The notes: generated by a model from the letters alone, not told the origin. Shown: positions 23,571-33,157, counted from the stretch's first letter. The stretch is 58,164 nt of DNA from Lentilactobacillus sp. Marseille-Q4993 (GCF_951230165.1 NZ_CATNVB010000012.1:1-58164); one strand, 5' to 3'. Program-made: numbers and translations.

Positions 23571-25037
23571 TTATTTCAATTGTTCAAACAATCCCGCACT
23601 CTCAAACAACTTACCAGCATTCAATATCAAATCTTCGCGACCTTTACGAGCCATAAATTGGATACCGATTGGTAAACCTTCTTTTGACACGTGGGTTGGC
23701 AAACTAATTGCCGGTTGCCCACTGATGTTTGCTAGCTGGGTGAATGGTGACAGAGTCAATGATGGTAACCATTGATCCCAGATGATTTGTAGTTGTTCAC
23801 TAGGATTGTAATCCTCGATGTGTTCCATCTTTTGGTAGTTCTCAGGAGAAACCAAGGGGGTGTCGATTCGTGGTGCGGTGTGGGCAGTTGCTGGAGTTAA
23901 GTACAGGGGGTACTTAGTTGCAAATGCATCCATCGTGGCCGCGGTCTCGTCCCAGAAGGTAAGAGAACTACTGTAATCGATAGCACTAACCCCTTTACCG
24001 GTGTAACCGAGAGCCCAGGTTAAGGTTTCCGCTTTCTGCTTGATGGTTGCGTCATCGAACGGCATCGACGCAAACATGGTTGCCGTTTCGCCAGCGTTCA
24101 TTTGGTAATAGCTTTGCATTAGCTTGACCCCATCGATTGGGGCGTCAACTTCCTCTAAATCAAAGCCTTGGTCCTCAAGAAATGAAACGGCGTTGGTGAC
24201 TGCTTCAACGGCGGCTTCAGATACTGTGGTACCAACGGGTGATTTGGTGCTAAAGGCAATTGGACCAACGTCAGGAGTCAGCTTGGTTAGCGTAGTTGCA
24301 AACGGCTTGGCAGGCAACGGCACCTGAAACGGAGCTGCCATCTGGACGGTCGAAAGGCCATCAAGCAGTTGAGCGGTGTCATCGATAAACTTAGTAATCG
24401 CAAAGTTGATTGATGCTCCTTGCCACCCCCGCCAGCCATCGGGGCCGGTTGGTACGCGACCTCTAGTTGGTTTTAAACCAATCGTACCGGAAAACGATGA
24501 TGGAATTCTAATTGAGCCACCACCATCTGATGCGGTAGCGATTGGGAGCCAAGAATCACTAATTGCTGAAGCGGCTCCTCCAGATGAACCGCCAGAGAAG
24601 TAGTCTAGATTCCAAGGGTTGCGAGCATTACCATACAGTTCGGAATCGGTAATGTTTTTAAACCCGAATTCTGGGGCGTTAGTTGCTCCAACTGGAATTA
24701 AGCCAATTTCTAGCAGGCGTTTGACGAAATTGTTGGTCTGGGGGGCTCTAGCGTCTTTAAGTAGTTTAGAGCTACCACTATCAATCTCACCCGCTAATCC
24801 CTGACCAAGCCCCTTGAGGAGAATGGGGACCCCACCAAACTGACTGTCAGCGGAGACCGATTTCGCAAGTTCAAGCGCATGATCATGCCATAAATGGGTT
24901 ACGGCGTTCAGTCGTTCATTATTAATATTGATTGTTTCGGTTAGTTCATTGATCAACTCAGCTGAAGTGACTTGATTAGTCTTTAGCAGCTGGGCTAATT
25001 CGATTGCTGATTTAGTTTTCATCAAATTGGCTGCCAA
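23571..25037 (-). CDS. Amidase, amidase-signature family
   Basis: A roughly 488-residue serine amidase. The start is taken as TTG 25037, eight bases after AGGGG; a GTG nine bases earlier overlaps that ribosome site, and a later ATG (25022) is also possible. The Ser-cisSer-Lys signature is present: VPILLKGLGQGL (lysine), then YFSGGSSGGAASAISD and ATASDGGGSIRIPSSFSGTIG. The C-terminal part has ISGQPAISLPTHVSKEGLPI and GIQFMARKG. It hydrolyses an amide bond; the substrate is unknown and it is not the GatA of a GatCAB set. It lies four codons from the mleR stop, possibly as the second gene of its transcript. Confidence 0.88.
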   Translation of the reverse strand: MAANLMKTKSAIELAQLLKTNQVTSAELINELTETININNERLNAVTHLWHDHALELAKSVSADSQFGGVPILLKGLGQGLAGEIDSGSSKLLKDARAPQTNNFVKRLLEIGLIPVGATNAPEFGFKNITDSELYGNARNPWNLDYFSGGSSGGAASAISDSWLPIATASDGGGSIRIPSSFSGTIGLKPTRGRVPTGPDGWRGWQGASINFAITKFIDDTAQLLDGLSTVQMAAPFQVPLPAKPFATTLTKLTPDVGPIAFSTKSPVGTTVSEAAVEAVTNAVSFLEDQGFDLEEVDAPIDGVKLMQSYYQMNAGETATMFASMPFDDATIKQKAETLTWALGYTGKGVSAIDYSSSLTFWDETAATMDAFATKYPLYLTPATAHTAPRIDTPLVSPENYQKMEHIEDYNPSEQLQIIWDQWLPSLTLSPFTQLANISGQPAISLPTHVSKEGLPIGIQFMARKGREDLILNAGKLFESAGLFEQLK

Positions 25038-25049
25038 AATTTCCACCCC

Positions 25050-25934
25050 TTAGTCTATTTTCTTACCGCTTATTATATCAGTAAATTGCTGTTCCTTTGG
25101 TGGCAAACGATACCCTTTTCGGTAAGCAAGGTACACTTTGAAAGTAGGTAAAAATTTATCAGTCAAGGTTGTGGCTAACAGATTATCGTCATCACCAATT
25201 GCCAAACTAGTTAGCAAAGCGATTCCCGCCCCAGTTTGAACGATATTCTTGAGGATTTCGACTTCCGTGGTTTTAAAAATGGTTGCTGGTGACTTGCCAG
25301 TCCGTTGTTCGAGCATTTTAAATACACGATTATGAACGAAGCCTTCGTTAAACCCGACAAACTCGTGGTTGGCGGCTTCACTGAATGCAATCTGGTCAGT
25401 ATTGATGGTTCCCTGCTTTGCACTGGAGATTATTTTGAATGAGTATTCAGCTAATAGCTTGATCTCCAAATCCTGGGAACTCAACGGTTCACTGGAGCCG
25501 AGGAAGGCGATGTTGATGTTGCCTGAAGTTAAGTCAGCTAGCAGGCTAGAAGAACCTCGAGTGACGGCATTGAGGTTTCGCAGTAGTCCTTGCTGTTTTA
25601 ATGCTGGTACCAGTTTGGGGAAGAAATAGGTCCCAATGATTGGCGGGAGACCAAGGGAAATTGTCGGTTCCTGGGCGGATTTGATTTCCTGCTCGGCAAC
25701 TCCCATCTCTGCCAGAATACTATTTGCCCGGATAGCAAACTGCTTGCCCGCTGCAGTGATATTAATGGTGTGGTGACCAGGATCGTTGATCACCAGTTTG
25801 GTTCCTAGATTGTCCTCCAACCTTTTAATGGCGTAGGTGATGGTTGGTTGAGTGACGCCAAAGTATTCGGCAACCTTTGAGAAATTGGTTAGTTTAGTTA
25901 ATTGGACATAGTATTCTAAATCTTGAAATTGCAT
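25050..25934 (-). CDS. mleR: LysR-family regulator of the malolactic locus
   Basis: A 294-residue LysR regulator divergent from the malolactic enzyme gene, the position of MleR in lactic acid bacteria. The N-terminal helix-turn-helix is visible (FQDLEYYVQLTKLTNFSKVA, VTQPTITYAIKRLEDNLG), followed by a two-lobed effector domain (SLGLPPIIGTYFFPKL, GNINIAFLGS, VQTGAGIALLTSLAI). Known MleR proteins activate malolactic genes in response to malate; that is inferred here. AAGGAG precedes ATG 25934. Confidence 0.88.
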   Translation of the reverse strand: MQFQDLEYYVQLTKLTNFSKVAEYFGVTQPTITYAIKRLEDNLGTKLVINDPGHHTINITAAGKQFAIRANSILAEMGVAEQEIKSAQEPTISLGLPPIIGTYFFPKLVPALKQQGLLRNLNAVTRGSSSLLADLTSGNINIAFLGSSEPLSSQDLEIKLLAEYSFKIISSAKQGTINTDQIAFSEAANHEFVGFNEGFVHNRVFKMLEQRTGKSPATIFKTTEVEILKNIVQTGAGIALLTSLAIGDDDNLLATTLTDKFLPTFKVYLAYRKGYRLPPKEQQFTDIISGKKID

Positions 25935-25979
25935 AGTCTCACTCCTTGCTATAAATAAATTTTATCATAACTAAATGGT

Positions 25980-26013
25980 TTGACTATATTTTTTATAGTG
26001 ATTTATAGTGATT
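25980..26013 (+). promoter_or_regulatory. mleS promoter with LysR-type half-sites
   Basis: TTGACT (25980-25985), 18-bp spacer and TATAGT (26004-26009). CTATA and TATAG lie as an inverted repeat at 25984-25998, and TTATAGTGAT occurs twice (25993 and 26004). Both are plausible MleR contact sites. Confidence 0.55.
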
Positions 26014-26040
26014 GCAGACTTTTACAAAGGGGTACAAAAC

Positions 26041-27666
26041 ATGAATGCACGAGATATATTAAATAATCCATTTTTAAATAAGGGAACTGGTTTTACGCAG
26101 GCTGAAAGAGATGACCTTGGCCTGAATGGTTTGGTCCCACCACGAGTTCAGACTATCGAGGAACAAGCCGAGCAGACCTACGCTCAATACCAAACTAAGG
26201 TTAATGCATTGGAAAAGCGGTTGTTCTTGATGCAAATTTTTAATGAGAACAGAACGTTGTTCTATAAGTTATTCAGCCAACACGTTGAAGAATTTATGCC
26301 AGTTGTTTATGATCCAACGATTGCGGACACGATTGAAAACTATAGTCATTTATTTGTTCAACCACAGGACGCAGTTTTCCTATCAGTTGATGAGCCTGAC
26401 CATATTATCGAATCAGCTTTGAAGAACGGAGCAAACGGCCGGGATATTCGCCTGATCGTAGTTAGTGATGCTGAGGGAATCCTTGGAATTGGTGACTGGG
26501 GCGTTCAAGGAGTTGATATCGCAGTCGGTAAACTGATGGTTTATACAGCAGCTGCTGGAATTGATCCTAACCAAGTGTTGCCAGTCATCATTGATGCTGG
26601 AACCAACCGTAAGAGTTTGCTAGATGACCCCATGTATCTTGGTAACCGTCACGAACGAATTCGCGGTGACAAGTATTATGACTTTATCGACAAGTTCGTT
26701 GAAACGGTAGAGGACCTCTTCCCTAAGGTTTACCTGCACTGGGAGGACTTTGGCCGAAGTAACGCTGATAACATTCTTAACAAATACAAGGATAAAATTA
26801 CGACTTTCAATGACGATATTCAGGGAACGGGGATTATCGTACTTTCAGGAATTCTTGGTGCGCTTCAAATCTCTGGTGAAAAGTTGACGGATCAAAAGTA
26901 CCTGTCATTTGGAGCAGGAACTGCCGGTGCTGGAATCGTCAAACGAATTTATGATGAGATGGTGCTTCAGGGATTAAGCCCCGAAGAAGCTAGACAACAC
27001 TTCTACTTAGTTGATAAGCAGGGATTGCTATTCGATGACGATGAAACGTTGACACCTCAACAGAAACCGTTTGCTAGAAGTCGGGCTGAATTTGATAACG
27101 CCGACCAACTTACTGATTTGGAAGCTGTCGTTAAGGCAGTTAAACCAACGATTATGGTAGGAACTTCAACGGTTCCCGGTGCCTTTACCGAAACGGTGGT
27201 TAAGGAAATGGCTGCCAATACGGACCGGCCAATCATTTTCCCAATTTCAAACCCAACTAAGTTGATTGAGGCTCAAGCTGAGGATGTTATTAAGTGGTCT
27301 GATGGAAAGGCGCTTGTTGCAACTGGAATTCCAAGTGCTCCGGTTGAGTATAACGGGGTGACTTACGAAATTGGTCAAGCCAACAATGCTCTTGTCTACC
27401 CAGGGCTGGCTCTTGGAACGATTGCGGCGGACTCTTCGATTCTTTCAGATGAAATGATTAGTGCTGCTGCTCATTCACTCGGCGGAATCGTTGACACTAC
27501 TGTACCTGGGGCTGCTGTGTTGCCACCAGTTTCTCAATTGGATGTCTTTTCCAAGACGGTCGCGTTAGCTACTGCTAAGGCTGCTGTTGAGAATGGTACT
27601 AGCAAGCTCAGCGAAACGGATGCTGCCAACCAAGTTGACAATCTAAAGTGGGAACCAAAGTATTAA
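26041..27666 (+). CDS. mleS: Malolactic enzyme
   Basis: A 541-residue NAD- and Mn-dependent enzyme, the length of known lactobacillus malolactic enzymes. It converts L-malate to L-lactate and CO2. The start ATG 26041 follows AAAGGGG; an upstream in-frame codon would overlap it. Malic-enzyme blocks include GLGDWG-type [49 protein letters not shown], the NAD-binding [14 protein letters not shown] and [13 protein letters not shown]. The adjoining mleP transporter and divergent mleR support malolactic enzyme rather than an ordinary malic enzyme. Confidence 0.95.
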   Translation: MNARDILNNPFLNKGTGFTQAERDDLGLNGLVPPRVQTIEEQAEQTYAQYQTKVNALEKRLFLMQIFNENRTLFYKLFSQHVEEFMPVVYDPTIADTIENYSHLFVQPQDAVFLSVDEPDHIIESALKNGANGRDIRLIVVSDAEGILGIGDWGVQGVDIAVGKLMVYTAAAGIDPNQVLPVIIDAGTNRKSLLDDPMYLGNRHERIRGDKYYDFIDKFVETVEDLFPKVYLHWEDFGRSNADNILNKYKDKITTFNDDIQGTGIIVLSGILGALQISGEKLTDQKYLSFGAGTAGAGIVKRIYDEMVLQGLSPEEARQHFYLVDKQGLLFDDDETLTPQQKPFARSRAEFDNADQLTDLEAVVKAVKPTIMVGTSTVPGAFTETVVKEMAANTDRPIIFPISNPTKLIEAQAEDVIKWSDGKALVATGIPSAPVEYNGVTYEIGQANNALVYPGLALGTIAADSSILSDEMISAAAHSLGGIVDTTVPGAAVLPPVSQLDVFSKTVALATAKAAVENGTSKLSETDAANQVDNLKWEPKY

Positions 27667-27688
27667 TTGACGTTGAAAGGATTTTATA

Positions 27689-28654
27689 ATGACTGCTTTA
27701 ATGACTTCAATCTCAAGCGTGGCCGAAATTGTTTTGGTTATTGCTTTGGGGTTTTATCTAAGAAACTCCGGAAGGTTAGATGATAGTTTCAAGGGCAACA
27801 TCTCGTTTTTGATTATGAATATTGCCTTGCCACTATCAATCTTCGTTTCCGTCCTTGAAAACCTTACCCGTAGCAAACTGGTTGGGCTGTCGAGTGGCTT
27901 GATCTATGTGGCAATTAGTTTTGCACTTGGCTACTTAATTGCCTGGCTACTGGTTAAGATTCTCAAGATTAGAAAGGGGCGGCGGGGGACGTTCATAAAT
28001 ATGTTCGTTAACGCCAATACTATTTTCATTGGCTTGCCGCTAAACTTGGCCCTGTTTGGCAAGATTAGTTTGCCATACTTCCTGGTGTACTATGTAGCCA
28101 ATACCGTTTCTACATGGGCAATCGGGGTGTTCTTCATCTCAAACGATGACCCAACAAAGGATGGTAACAGTGAGAAACAAAAGTTTAACTGGCGCAAACT
28201 GTTGCCGGCACCGTTACTCGGCTTCTTGATTGCCCTGGTGTGGTTACTACTTGAGCTACCGTTGCCTAAGTTTATCGATTCCACCTTCTCAATGGTCGGT
28301 GGAATAGTGACTCCGATGTCCTTGATCTATATTGGAATCGTCTTAGCTGATGCTGGGCTAAAATCAATTCATTTTGACCGGGATACGGTCATGGCGTTGG
28401 TCGGGAGATTTATCATCGCCCCAGCAGTTATGATTGGCCTTGTGCTCATGTTTAAGAGCTCAGGTCACCCGATTCCAAACCTAGAATCAAGTACATTGAT
28501 CATTCAGTCAGCTGCTCCTGGGTTAGCCGTACTGCCAATCTTAGTGGGTCAATCTCATGGAGATGTGGAGTACGCGACTAATGTTGTGACGACAAGTACG
28601 GTGCTGTTTGTGATTGTGGTGCCGATTTTGATGGAAATTGTGAATATTATATAA
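27689..28654 (+). CDS. mleP: Malate permease, auxin efflux carrier (AEC) family
   Basis: A 321-residue membrane protein with about ten hydrophobic helices in two halves of five, typical of the AEC family. Visible features are ALGFYLRNSGRLDD, FINMFVNANTIFIGLPLNLA, GGIVTPMSLIYIGIVLAD and IQSAAPGLAVLPILVGQSHG. It starts 22 bp after mleS with GAAAGGA as ribosome site, so it is in the same operon and probably exchanges malate for lactate. Import is inferred from context. Confidence 0.9.
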   Translation: MTALMTSISSVAEIVLVIALGFYLRNSGRLDDSFKGNISFLIMNIALPLSIFVSVLENLTRSKLVGLSSGLIYVAISFALGYLIAWLLVKILKIRKGRRGTFINMFVNANTIFIGLPLNLALFGKISLPYFLVYYVANTVSTWAIGVFFISNDDPTKDGNSEKQKFNWRKLLPAPLLGFLIALVWLLLELPLPKFIDSTFSMVGGIVTPMSLIYIGIVLADAGLKSIHFDRDTVMALVGRFIIAPAVMIGLVLMFKSSGHPIPNLESSTLIIQSAAPGLAVLPILVGQSHGDVEYATNVVTTSTVLFVIVVPILMEIVNII

Positions 28655-28661
28655 GTAAAAA

Positions 28662-28736
28662 GGCCGAGAATGGCGGTGGGACAGAAAGCATACTAAGATG
28701 CTTTTGTCGTCCCAGCCGTCTCCCGACCTTTTTTTA
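28662..28736. terminator. Terminator of mleS-mleP built on a dispersed hairpin repeat (copy 2)
   Basis: AAAAAGGCCGAGAATGGC and its partner ending ACCTTTTTTT enclose a second hairpin, 28671-28716, that is nearly identical to 14889-14934. It probably terminates in both directions. Confidence 0.8.
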
Positions 28737-28747
28737 ATTTAGATATT

Positions 28748-29530
28748 TCAACCGATGGTAAGCACATTGTTGTGGTTGTCCAACTTTGCTAGCTCTTTCT
28801 TAGAAAGAATATTTTTGTAGTACTTATCTGTGAACTTATATTTGATTTGATTTTTGGCTGGAAGTCGCCAAATCTTTACATCGCCTTTCTTTGCTAACTC
28901 CCTAACTCCGTTAACTGATTGGTTGGCACTATCGATTGTTTTCTTCGCAATCTTTTTATCAGCTGTTGAATATGTTGCAAGAGTTTTTGCTGGGACTAAG
29001 AAATGCCAGCCAGATAGAATCATTTGGTTATTTGCCTTTTTGGATACATTCATAAAATGAGCTAACTTCTTGTCATTAAATCTAGTTTCTTTAACCGTGG
29101 TGGTATAAAACGGGGTAACGATTTTAAAGTTCCGGTTGTATTTTAGCTTGCTCTTATCTTGCTTGATTTTAGTGGGTGTTCGGTAAGTTGCAAAGCTAAC
29201 AAATTTCTTCTTAGGGTGTGATTTTGAGATCCATTTACCTGTGGTTACCTTTTTCTGACTTTGTTTTAGAACTGCGTTTTGCTTATCGATGAGCTTTATA
29301 GCGGTGATCAAGTCATCTTTGGAAAGACTAACGTCCCCCTTGGGAGATAGCGTAAATTGACCATTCGGTAACAGAGAAATGTACTTTTTGGCCTTCTTTG
29401 TGATAGCTAGGGCCGTTTTTGATGGTGCGGGAATATCTGGAGTTGTGGCAGCTTGAACAGCAACGGTACTGGCTGTAGCGGCCGTAACAATGGCTGCAAA
29501 TGTTGCGATGATAGTTTTGAATAGTTTCAT
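28748..29530 (-). CDS. Lysine-rich exported protein, paralogue 1
   Basis: A 260-residue protein with AAGGAG before ATG 29530 and a clear signal peptide with an AxA cleavage site (hydrophobic core AAIVTAATASTVAVQAA, cut about residue 28). The mature part is very basic and contains ALAITKKAKKYISL, LIDKQNAVLKQ, KIVTPFYTTTVKE, SGWHFLVPAKTLATYS and GDVKIWRLPAKNQIKYK. The next gene upstream shares the same blocks in order. There is no cell-wall anchor or enzyme motif. It may bind cell wall polymers, given its charge (inference). Confidence 0.75.
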   Translation of the reverse strand: MKLFKTIIATFAAIVTAATASTVAVQAATTPDIPAPSKTALAITKKAKKYISLLPNGQFTLSPKGDVSLSKDDLITAIKLIDKQNAVLKQSQKKVTTGKWISKSHPKKKFVSFATYRTPTKIKQDKSKLKYNRNFKIVTPFYTTTVKETRFNDKKLAHFMNVSKKANNQMILSGWHFLVPAKTLATYSTADKKIAKKTIDSANQSVNGVRELAKKGDVKIWRLPAKNQIKYKFTDKYYKNILSKKELAKLDNHNNVLTIG

Positions 29531-29548
29531 GGATTGATTCTCCTTGAA

Positions 29549-30349
29549 TTAAAGTATTTGGGGTTTTAAATCTTTTTCTAGTTTTTTAATTTCGTGATGG
29601 GAAAGGCCACGGTTGATTTTCTCAAAGTATGGTTTTGAAACTTTGAGGATGACTTGGTTTTTCTTTTGATTCCGCCAGATTTTAACTTGGTTGGTTTTCG
29701 CTAATTTTCTGAAGTGGTCAATCACCTGATTACTCATCTTTAGGAAATTGTTGGCTAATTTGAGATCATGCCTGGAGAATTGGGACTGCTTATCCTTGGG
29801 GAGATAGTGGTGCCATCCAGCCAATTTGGAAAGCTTTTCGGTTTTGGCGAGAACTTTACTTTCGGCGTTAAATTGGTTGTTGGCACTACTTGTTGGAGTG
29901 GCAAAGTCTTTAGTAATTCGATAGAAGGGTTTAACCACGGTATACGTTTGGGTGGTGGCCCATTTAGTTCGCTTTACATTGTGAGGTTTGGTTAGGGTTA
30001 TGTACTTAGCTGATTTGTGAACCCGATATTTTAGTTTGTGGTTTGCGATTTTGTTCTTTTGGTTAGATAGATATTGGTTACTTTTAGCTATGAGCTTTTT
30101 GGCAATTTTGACTTGTGATGCGGACAGGTGAGTATTGATGTTCTTAGACAGATTGAAATGAAAATTATCGTAAGTGACGTACTTAGCAGCTTTTTTGGTC
30201 ACTTTGATCTGTGATGTAGTGAGGGGTGGATGGTACGTAGCGGTTTCATCTGCATTAGGACTAATTTTGGTAGCGTGGACCGTCGTTATGGAAACGGCAA
30301 ATGTTGCCGTTATGGCAGCGGTTATTGAGATAAGTCGAGCCAGTTTCAT
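29549..30349 (-). CDS. Lysine-rich exported protein, paralogue 2
   Basis: A 266-residue protein with AAGGAG before ATG 30349 and a signal peptide (MKLARLISITAAITATFAVS, cut near HAT). Shared blocks with the gene 18 bp downstream are KVTKKAAKYVTY, LIAKSNQYLSNQ, TVVKPFYRITKD, LAGWHHYLPKDKQSQFS and QVKIWRNQKKNQVILK. The pair is a tandem duplication with about 30% identity by eye and forms one leftward operon. It is divergent from the B12 salvage operon. Function is unknown. Confidence 0.75.
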   Translation of the reverse strand: MKLARLISITAAITATFAVSITTVHATKISPNADETATYHPPLTTSQIKVTKKAAKYVTYDNFHFNLSKNINTHLSASQVKIAKKLIAKSNQYLSNQKNKIANHKLKYRVHKSAKYITLTKPHNVKRTKWATTQTYTVVKPFYRITKDFATPTSSANNQFNAESKVLAKTEKLSKLAGWHHYLPKDKQSQFSRHDLKLANNFLKMSNQVIDHFRKLAKTNQVKIWRNQKKNQVILKVSKPYFEKINRGLSHHEIKKLEKDLKPQIL

Positions 30350-30485
30350 AAGTAAACTCCTTCTTTTTCTTAAATTACTTATGATGGTATTACTTTGGTG
30401 GTGATTGTAAAAGGAACCAGTGGTTTACATGGCTGATAAAACGCATGATTTAAGCATTCAAACGATTAGATTTTTTTAATATTCA

Positions 30486-30514
30486 TTTACTAACCAGTCA
30501 AAAGCAGTGATAAT
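30486..30514 (+). promoter_or_regulatory. Promoter of the B12 salvage operon
   Basis: TTTACT (30486-30491), 17-bp spacer and GATAAT (30509-30514). The leader is only about 30 nt, with no room for a cobalamin riboswitch. Confidence 0.65.
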
Positions 30515-30549
30515 GAATGTATAACAAAAAATGAACGGGGAAGATACTA

Positions 30550-31062
30550 ATGGGAAATACAGCGAATAATATAAAAATCAAAAGAATTGTGCTGGCGGCA
30601 CTATTGCTGGCAACATGTGTTGTTGGAGCCAATATCAAAATTGCTGGTTCAATTGCTCTTGATTCGGCAGCAGCATTCATTGGGGCAATTGTTCTAGGAC
30701 CAGTTGACGGGGCGGTGCTAGGGTTCTTTGGCCATATGATTTCGGCATTACTGTCCGGATTTCCATTGACCTTACCAGTTCACCTGATAATTGCGGTAAT
30801 GATGGCGGTTTGCATGTTTATCTTCGCTTTAATCAGACAAAAGCTTGGCAAACGGAAGATGGGAGCCGTTATTTTTTCGGATATTGTTGGTTATCTAATT
30901 AATGTTCCCTTGGAGCTATTATTACTGTACCCAATATTGAAACAGGGAGTCTATGCGTTCTTTATTCCGTTGACGTTGGCAACGGTTGTTAATCTTGTGA
31001 TTTGCGAAGTTATTTATATCGTGTTTGCGGATCGACTCAGTAAGTTAGTTGGTGAGGATTAG
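30550..31062 (+). CDS. cblT: ECF transporter substrate-binding (S) component, alpha-ribazole type
   Basis: A 170-residue membrane protein with about six hydrophobic helices, the size of ECF S-components. The N-terminal helix has the small-residue pattern IVLAALLLATCVVGANIKIA used to dock on the ECF module. It is immediately upstream of a CblS-like kinase, the arrangement described for CblT, the alpha-ribazole transporter of some Firmicutes. GGGGAAG precedes ATG 30550. The shared EcfAA'T module is not in the window. The substrate is inferred from neighbours. Confidence 0.82.
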   Translation: MGNTANNIKIKRIVLAALLLATCVVGANIKIAGSIALDSAAAFIGAIVLGPVDGAVLGFFGHMISALLSGFPLTLPVHLIIAVMMAVCMFIFALIRQKLGKRKMGAVIFSDIVGYLINVPLELLLLYPILKQGVYAFFIPLTLATVVNLVICEVIYIVFADRLSKLVGED

Positions 31063-31064
31063 TT

Positions 31065-31799
31065 ATGGCAAAATTCAGAGACTTAACGATTGTATCGCTG
31101 TCACCGACTGATACGCTGGTGATTGCTGCAGATAGTAGTGCTGGGATTGGTGAAAAACCGGATGACCAGGTTAGCGTTGATCCAGCTGTTACGGCAGCCT
31201 TTTCTTTGCGGGTACCCTTACTGGAATTACTGTGTTACGGGGCAACTCCAATCTGCGTTGTTGACACTATTGGTAACGAGATGAATCCGACTGGTGAGAA
31301 AATGATTGCGGGCATCAAATCAGAGCTTGAACGAGCTGGGTTAGCAAGTATTCCCTTAACTGGAAGTACTGAGGATAATATGACCACGATGACAACGTCA
31401 GTGGGCGTAACCGTGATCGGCAGAGTTCCGAATCGGCCTGAAGCAATGACTGAGGCGCTAACTGTTTACCAGATAGGGACGCCACTTGTTGGTGATGAGG
31501 TTAAAGACCATCTTGAAGACGTTCCAAGCTATGATTTGGTTCGCAAACTGAAATCGGAAACTGAAGTTCGCGATATGCTACCGGTTGGTTCCAAGGGGAT
31601 TGCGTATGAGGTTAGTCAAATCGCTATCGTCAACGATTTGAATGAATCTGAGATTTCAACTGTGTTGGCAGACAATGAATATTTAAAATCGGCGGGCCCG
31701 GCAACCGTAATTTTAGTTGCAGTTGGTAAATCAGGAATTGCCTCCTTCGAAAAGAAGTACCCGCAAGCCAAGCGGTTAATTCAACTAGATAAAAAGTAG
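31065..31799 (+). CDS. cblS: Alpha-ribazole kinase, AIR synthase-related
   Basis: A 244-residue cytosolic protein that starts two bases after the cblT stop. It resembles the N-terminal half of PurM/AIR synthase-like proteins: DTLVIAADSSAGIGEKPDD near residue 20, VDTIGNEMNPTGEKMIAGI and TMTTSVGVTVIGR. CblS phosphorylates alpha-ribazole, the B12 lower-ligand nucleoside, bypassing CobT. The assignment rests on this architecture plus the flanking cblT and cobS genes. Confidence 0.82.
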   Translation: MAKFRDLTIVSLSPTDTLVIAADSSAGIGEKPDDQVSVDPAVTAAFSLRVPLLELLCYGATPICVVDTIGNEMNPTGEKMIAGIKSELERAGLASIPLTGSTEDNMTTMTTSVGVTVIGRVPNRPEAMTEALTVYQIGTPLVGDEVKDHLEDVPSYDLVRKLKSETEVRDMLPVGSKGIAYEVSQIAIVNDLNESEISTVLADNEYLKSAGPATVILVAVGKSGIASFEKKYPQAKRLIQLDKK

Positions 31800-31808
31800 G
31801 AAGATAAT

Positions 31809-32570
31809 ATGATCAAAGCACTAGTTTTATACGCCCAGTTTTTTACAAGGATTCCGTTACCGTTTGCTATCGATGATCCAGGAACTAAATTTAAGCAAAA
31901 TATCCAGTTCTTTTCTCTTTTTGGGCTGATTTTAGGGTGCCTTGAAGGGCTGATTTTTTGGGGCTGGCTCCAAGTGTTTCCGACCTGGTTTGCTTGGATA
32001 TTGTTTATTATTGGTGATGGTATCATTACAGGCGGTTTCCACTTAGATGCATTTGCTGATACCGCCGATGGGTTGTTCTCCGCTAGGACGGTTGATAAAA
32101 TGCTGACGATTATGAAAGACAGTCGTTTGGGTACAATGGGGAGCCTTGCCCTAATTTATTTTTATGCCATCATTGGTGGGGCGGGAATTGTCTTGGCAGA
32201 TGCCAACTTTGATGATTTATTTTTTGTGCGACTAGCAATCATCATGATTATGATTACTAAAACCTCGGCCTGTCTCCAGTTTTATAAAATGAAGTATGCG
32301 GGCAAGGGTGGTGGTCTTGCCAGTATTTGGCAGGGGATATCTACATGGCGAATTGTGCTTGACCAAATCTTTGCGGCCATAGTGATTTTCCTATTATTAG
32401 GATACGTTGGTCTGATTAGCTATGTAGCGGTTGTGATTGTAGCCATTGGTTATCGTTGGGGGATTTATAAGCTCTTCAATGGAATGACTGGTGATACGGT
32501 TGGTAGTTTTGCTGAAATCGGACAAATCGTTTTCCTACTAGTATTCACAGCCATTAAAATTAATTTTTAG
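31809..32570 (+). CDS. cobS: Adenosylcobinamide-GDP ribazoletransferase
   Basis: A 253-residue membrane enzyme that joins adenosylcobinamide-GDP to alpha-ribazole phosphate in the last stage of B12 assembly. Family features are the N-terminal FFTRIPLP block, the acidic HLDAFADTADGLFSART segment near residues 78-94, the KDSRLGTMGSLAL motif and a C-terminal GMTGDTVGSFAEI. About six hydrophobic helices are seen. It starts nine bases after cblS, with AGGAAG as ribosome site. Confidence 0.93.
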   Translation: MIKALVLYAQFFTRIPLPFAIDDPGTKFKQNIQFFSLFGLILGCLEGLIFWGWLQVFPTWFAWILFIIGDGIITGGFHLDAFADTADGLFSARTVDKMLTIMKDSRLGTMGSLALIYFYAIIGGAGIVLADANFDDLFFVRLAIIMIMITKTSACLQFYKMKYAGKGGGLASIWQGISTWRIVLDQIFAAIVIFLLLGYVGLISYVAVVIVAIGYRWGIYKLFNGMTGDTVGSFAEIGQIVFLLVFTAIKINF

Positions 32571-32578
32571 GTGAGTAT

Positions 32579-33157
32579 ATGAAATTATTTCTAACGAGAC
32601 ACGGTGAAACTAACCTAAACCTGAAACGGAAATTTTATGGTAGTTTGGATGTTCCAATTGATAATAAAGGATTTGAGCAGGCAAATGAGTTAGCGGATAA
32701 ATTAAGATCAGTCCGGGTTGAAACTTGTTATACCAGTGAGTTGCAGCGGGCTATTCAAACAGCAACAATCATCCAAAGCGAAAATCAATTCGGGTTTCCG
32801 ATTATGAAACTTAGTAATCTAAACGAGATGGGCTTTGGCCGCTGGGAAGGATTGGATGCCGATGAGATCCAGAATCAAGACCCAGTGGCTTGGCAACGTT
32901 GGCTAGATGATCCGTTTGGCGTAAAACCACCAGAAGCGGAAGGCTACGTAGCTTTTAAAAAGCGGGTCCGCAAAGTATTGGTTGAGATATTAAATCAATC
33001 GGATGAACAAGAACCGGTACTGGTTGTTGCCCACTTGGGGACACTTAGGGTAATCAACCAGTATTTCTTTCCTGAAGTCGGGTATTTTGATGCACTCTTT
33101 CCGGCTGGCAAGGTAATCGTGATTGATTCGCAAACCAAAGCAAGGACTGAAAAATAA
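32579..33157 (+). CDS. cobC: Alpha-ribazole phosphatase, histidine phosphatase family
   Basis: A 192-residue cytosolic enzyme with the phosphohistidine motif LTRHGETN at residues 5-12, the second arginine block TSELQRAIQTA, and a C-terminal histidine in VVAHLGTLRV. In this operon it should remove the 5'-phosphate left by CobS. AGGTGAG precedes the ATG. Last gene of cblT-cblS-cobS-cobC; CobU and CobT genes are absent. Confidence 0.88.
   Translation: MKLFLTRHGETNLNLKRKFYGSLDVPIDNKGFEQANELADKLRSVRVETCYTSELQRAIQTATIIQSENQFGFPIMKLSNLNEMGFGRWEGLDADEIQNQDPVAWQRWLDDPFGVKPPEAEGYVAFKKRVRKVLVEILNQSDEQEPVLVVAHLGTLRVINQYFFPEVGYFDALFPAGKVIVIDSQTKARTEK

Noticed and set aside
30350-30549. Cobalamin riboswitch before cblT
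   Set aside because: No B12-box-like sequence and too little leader after the promoter.
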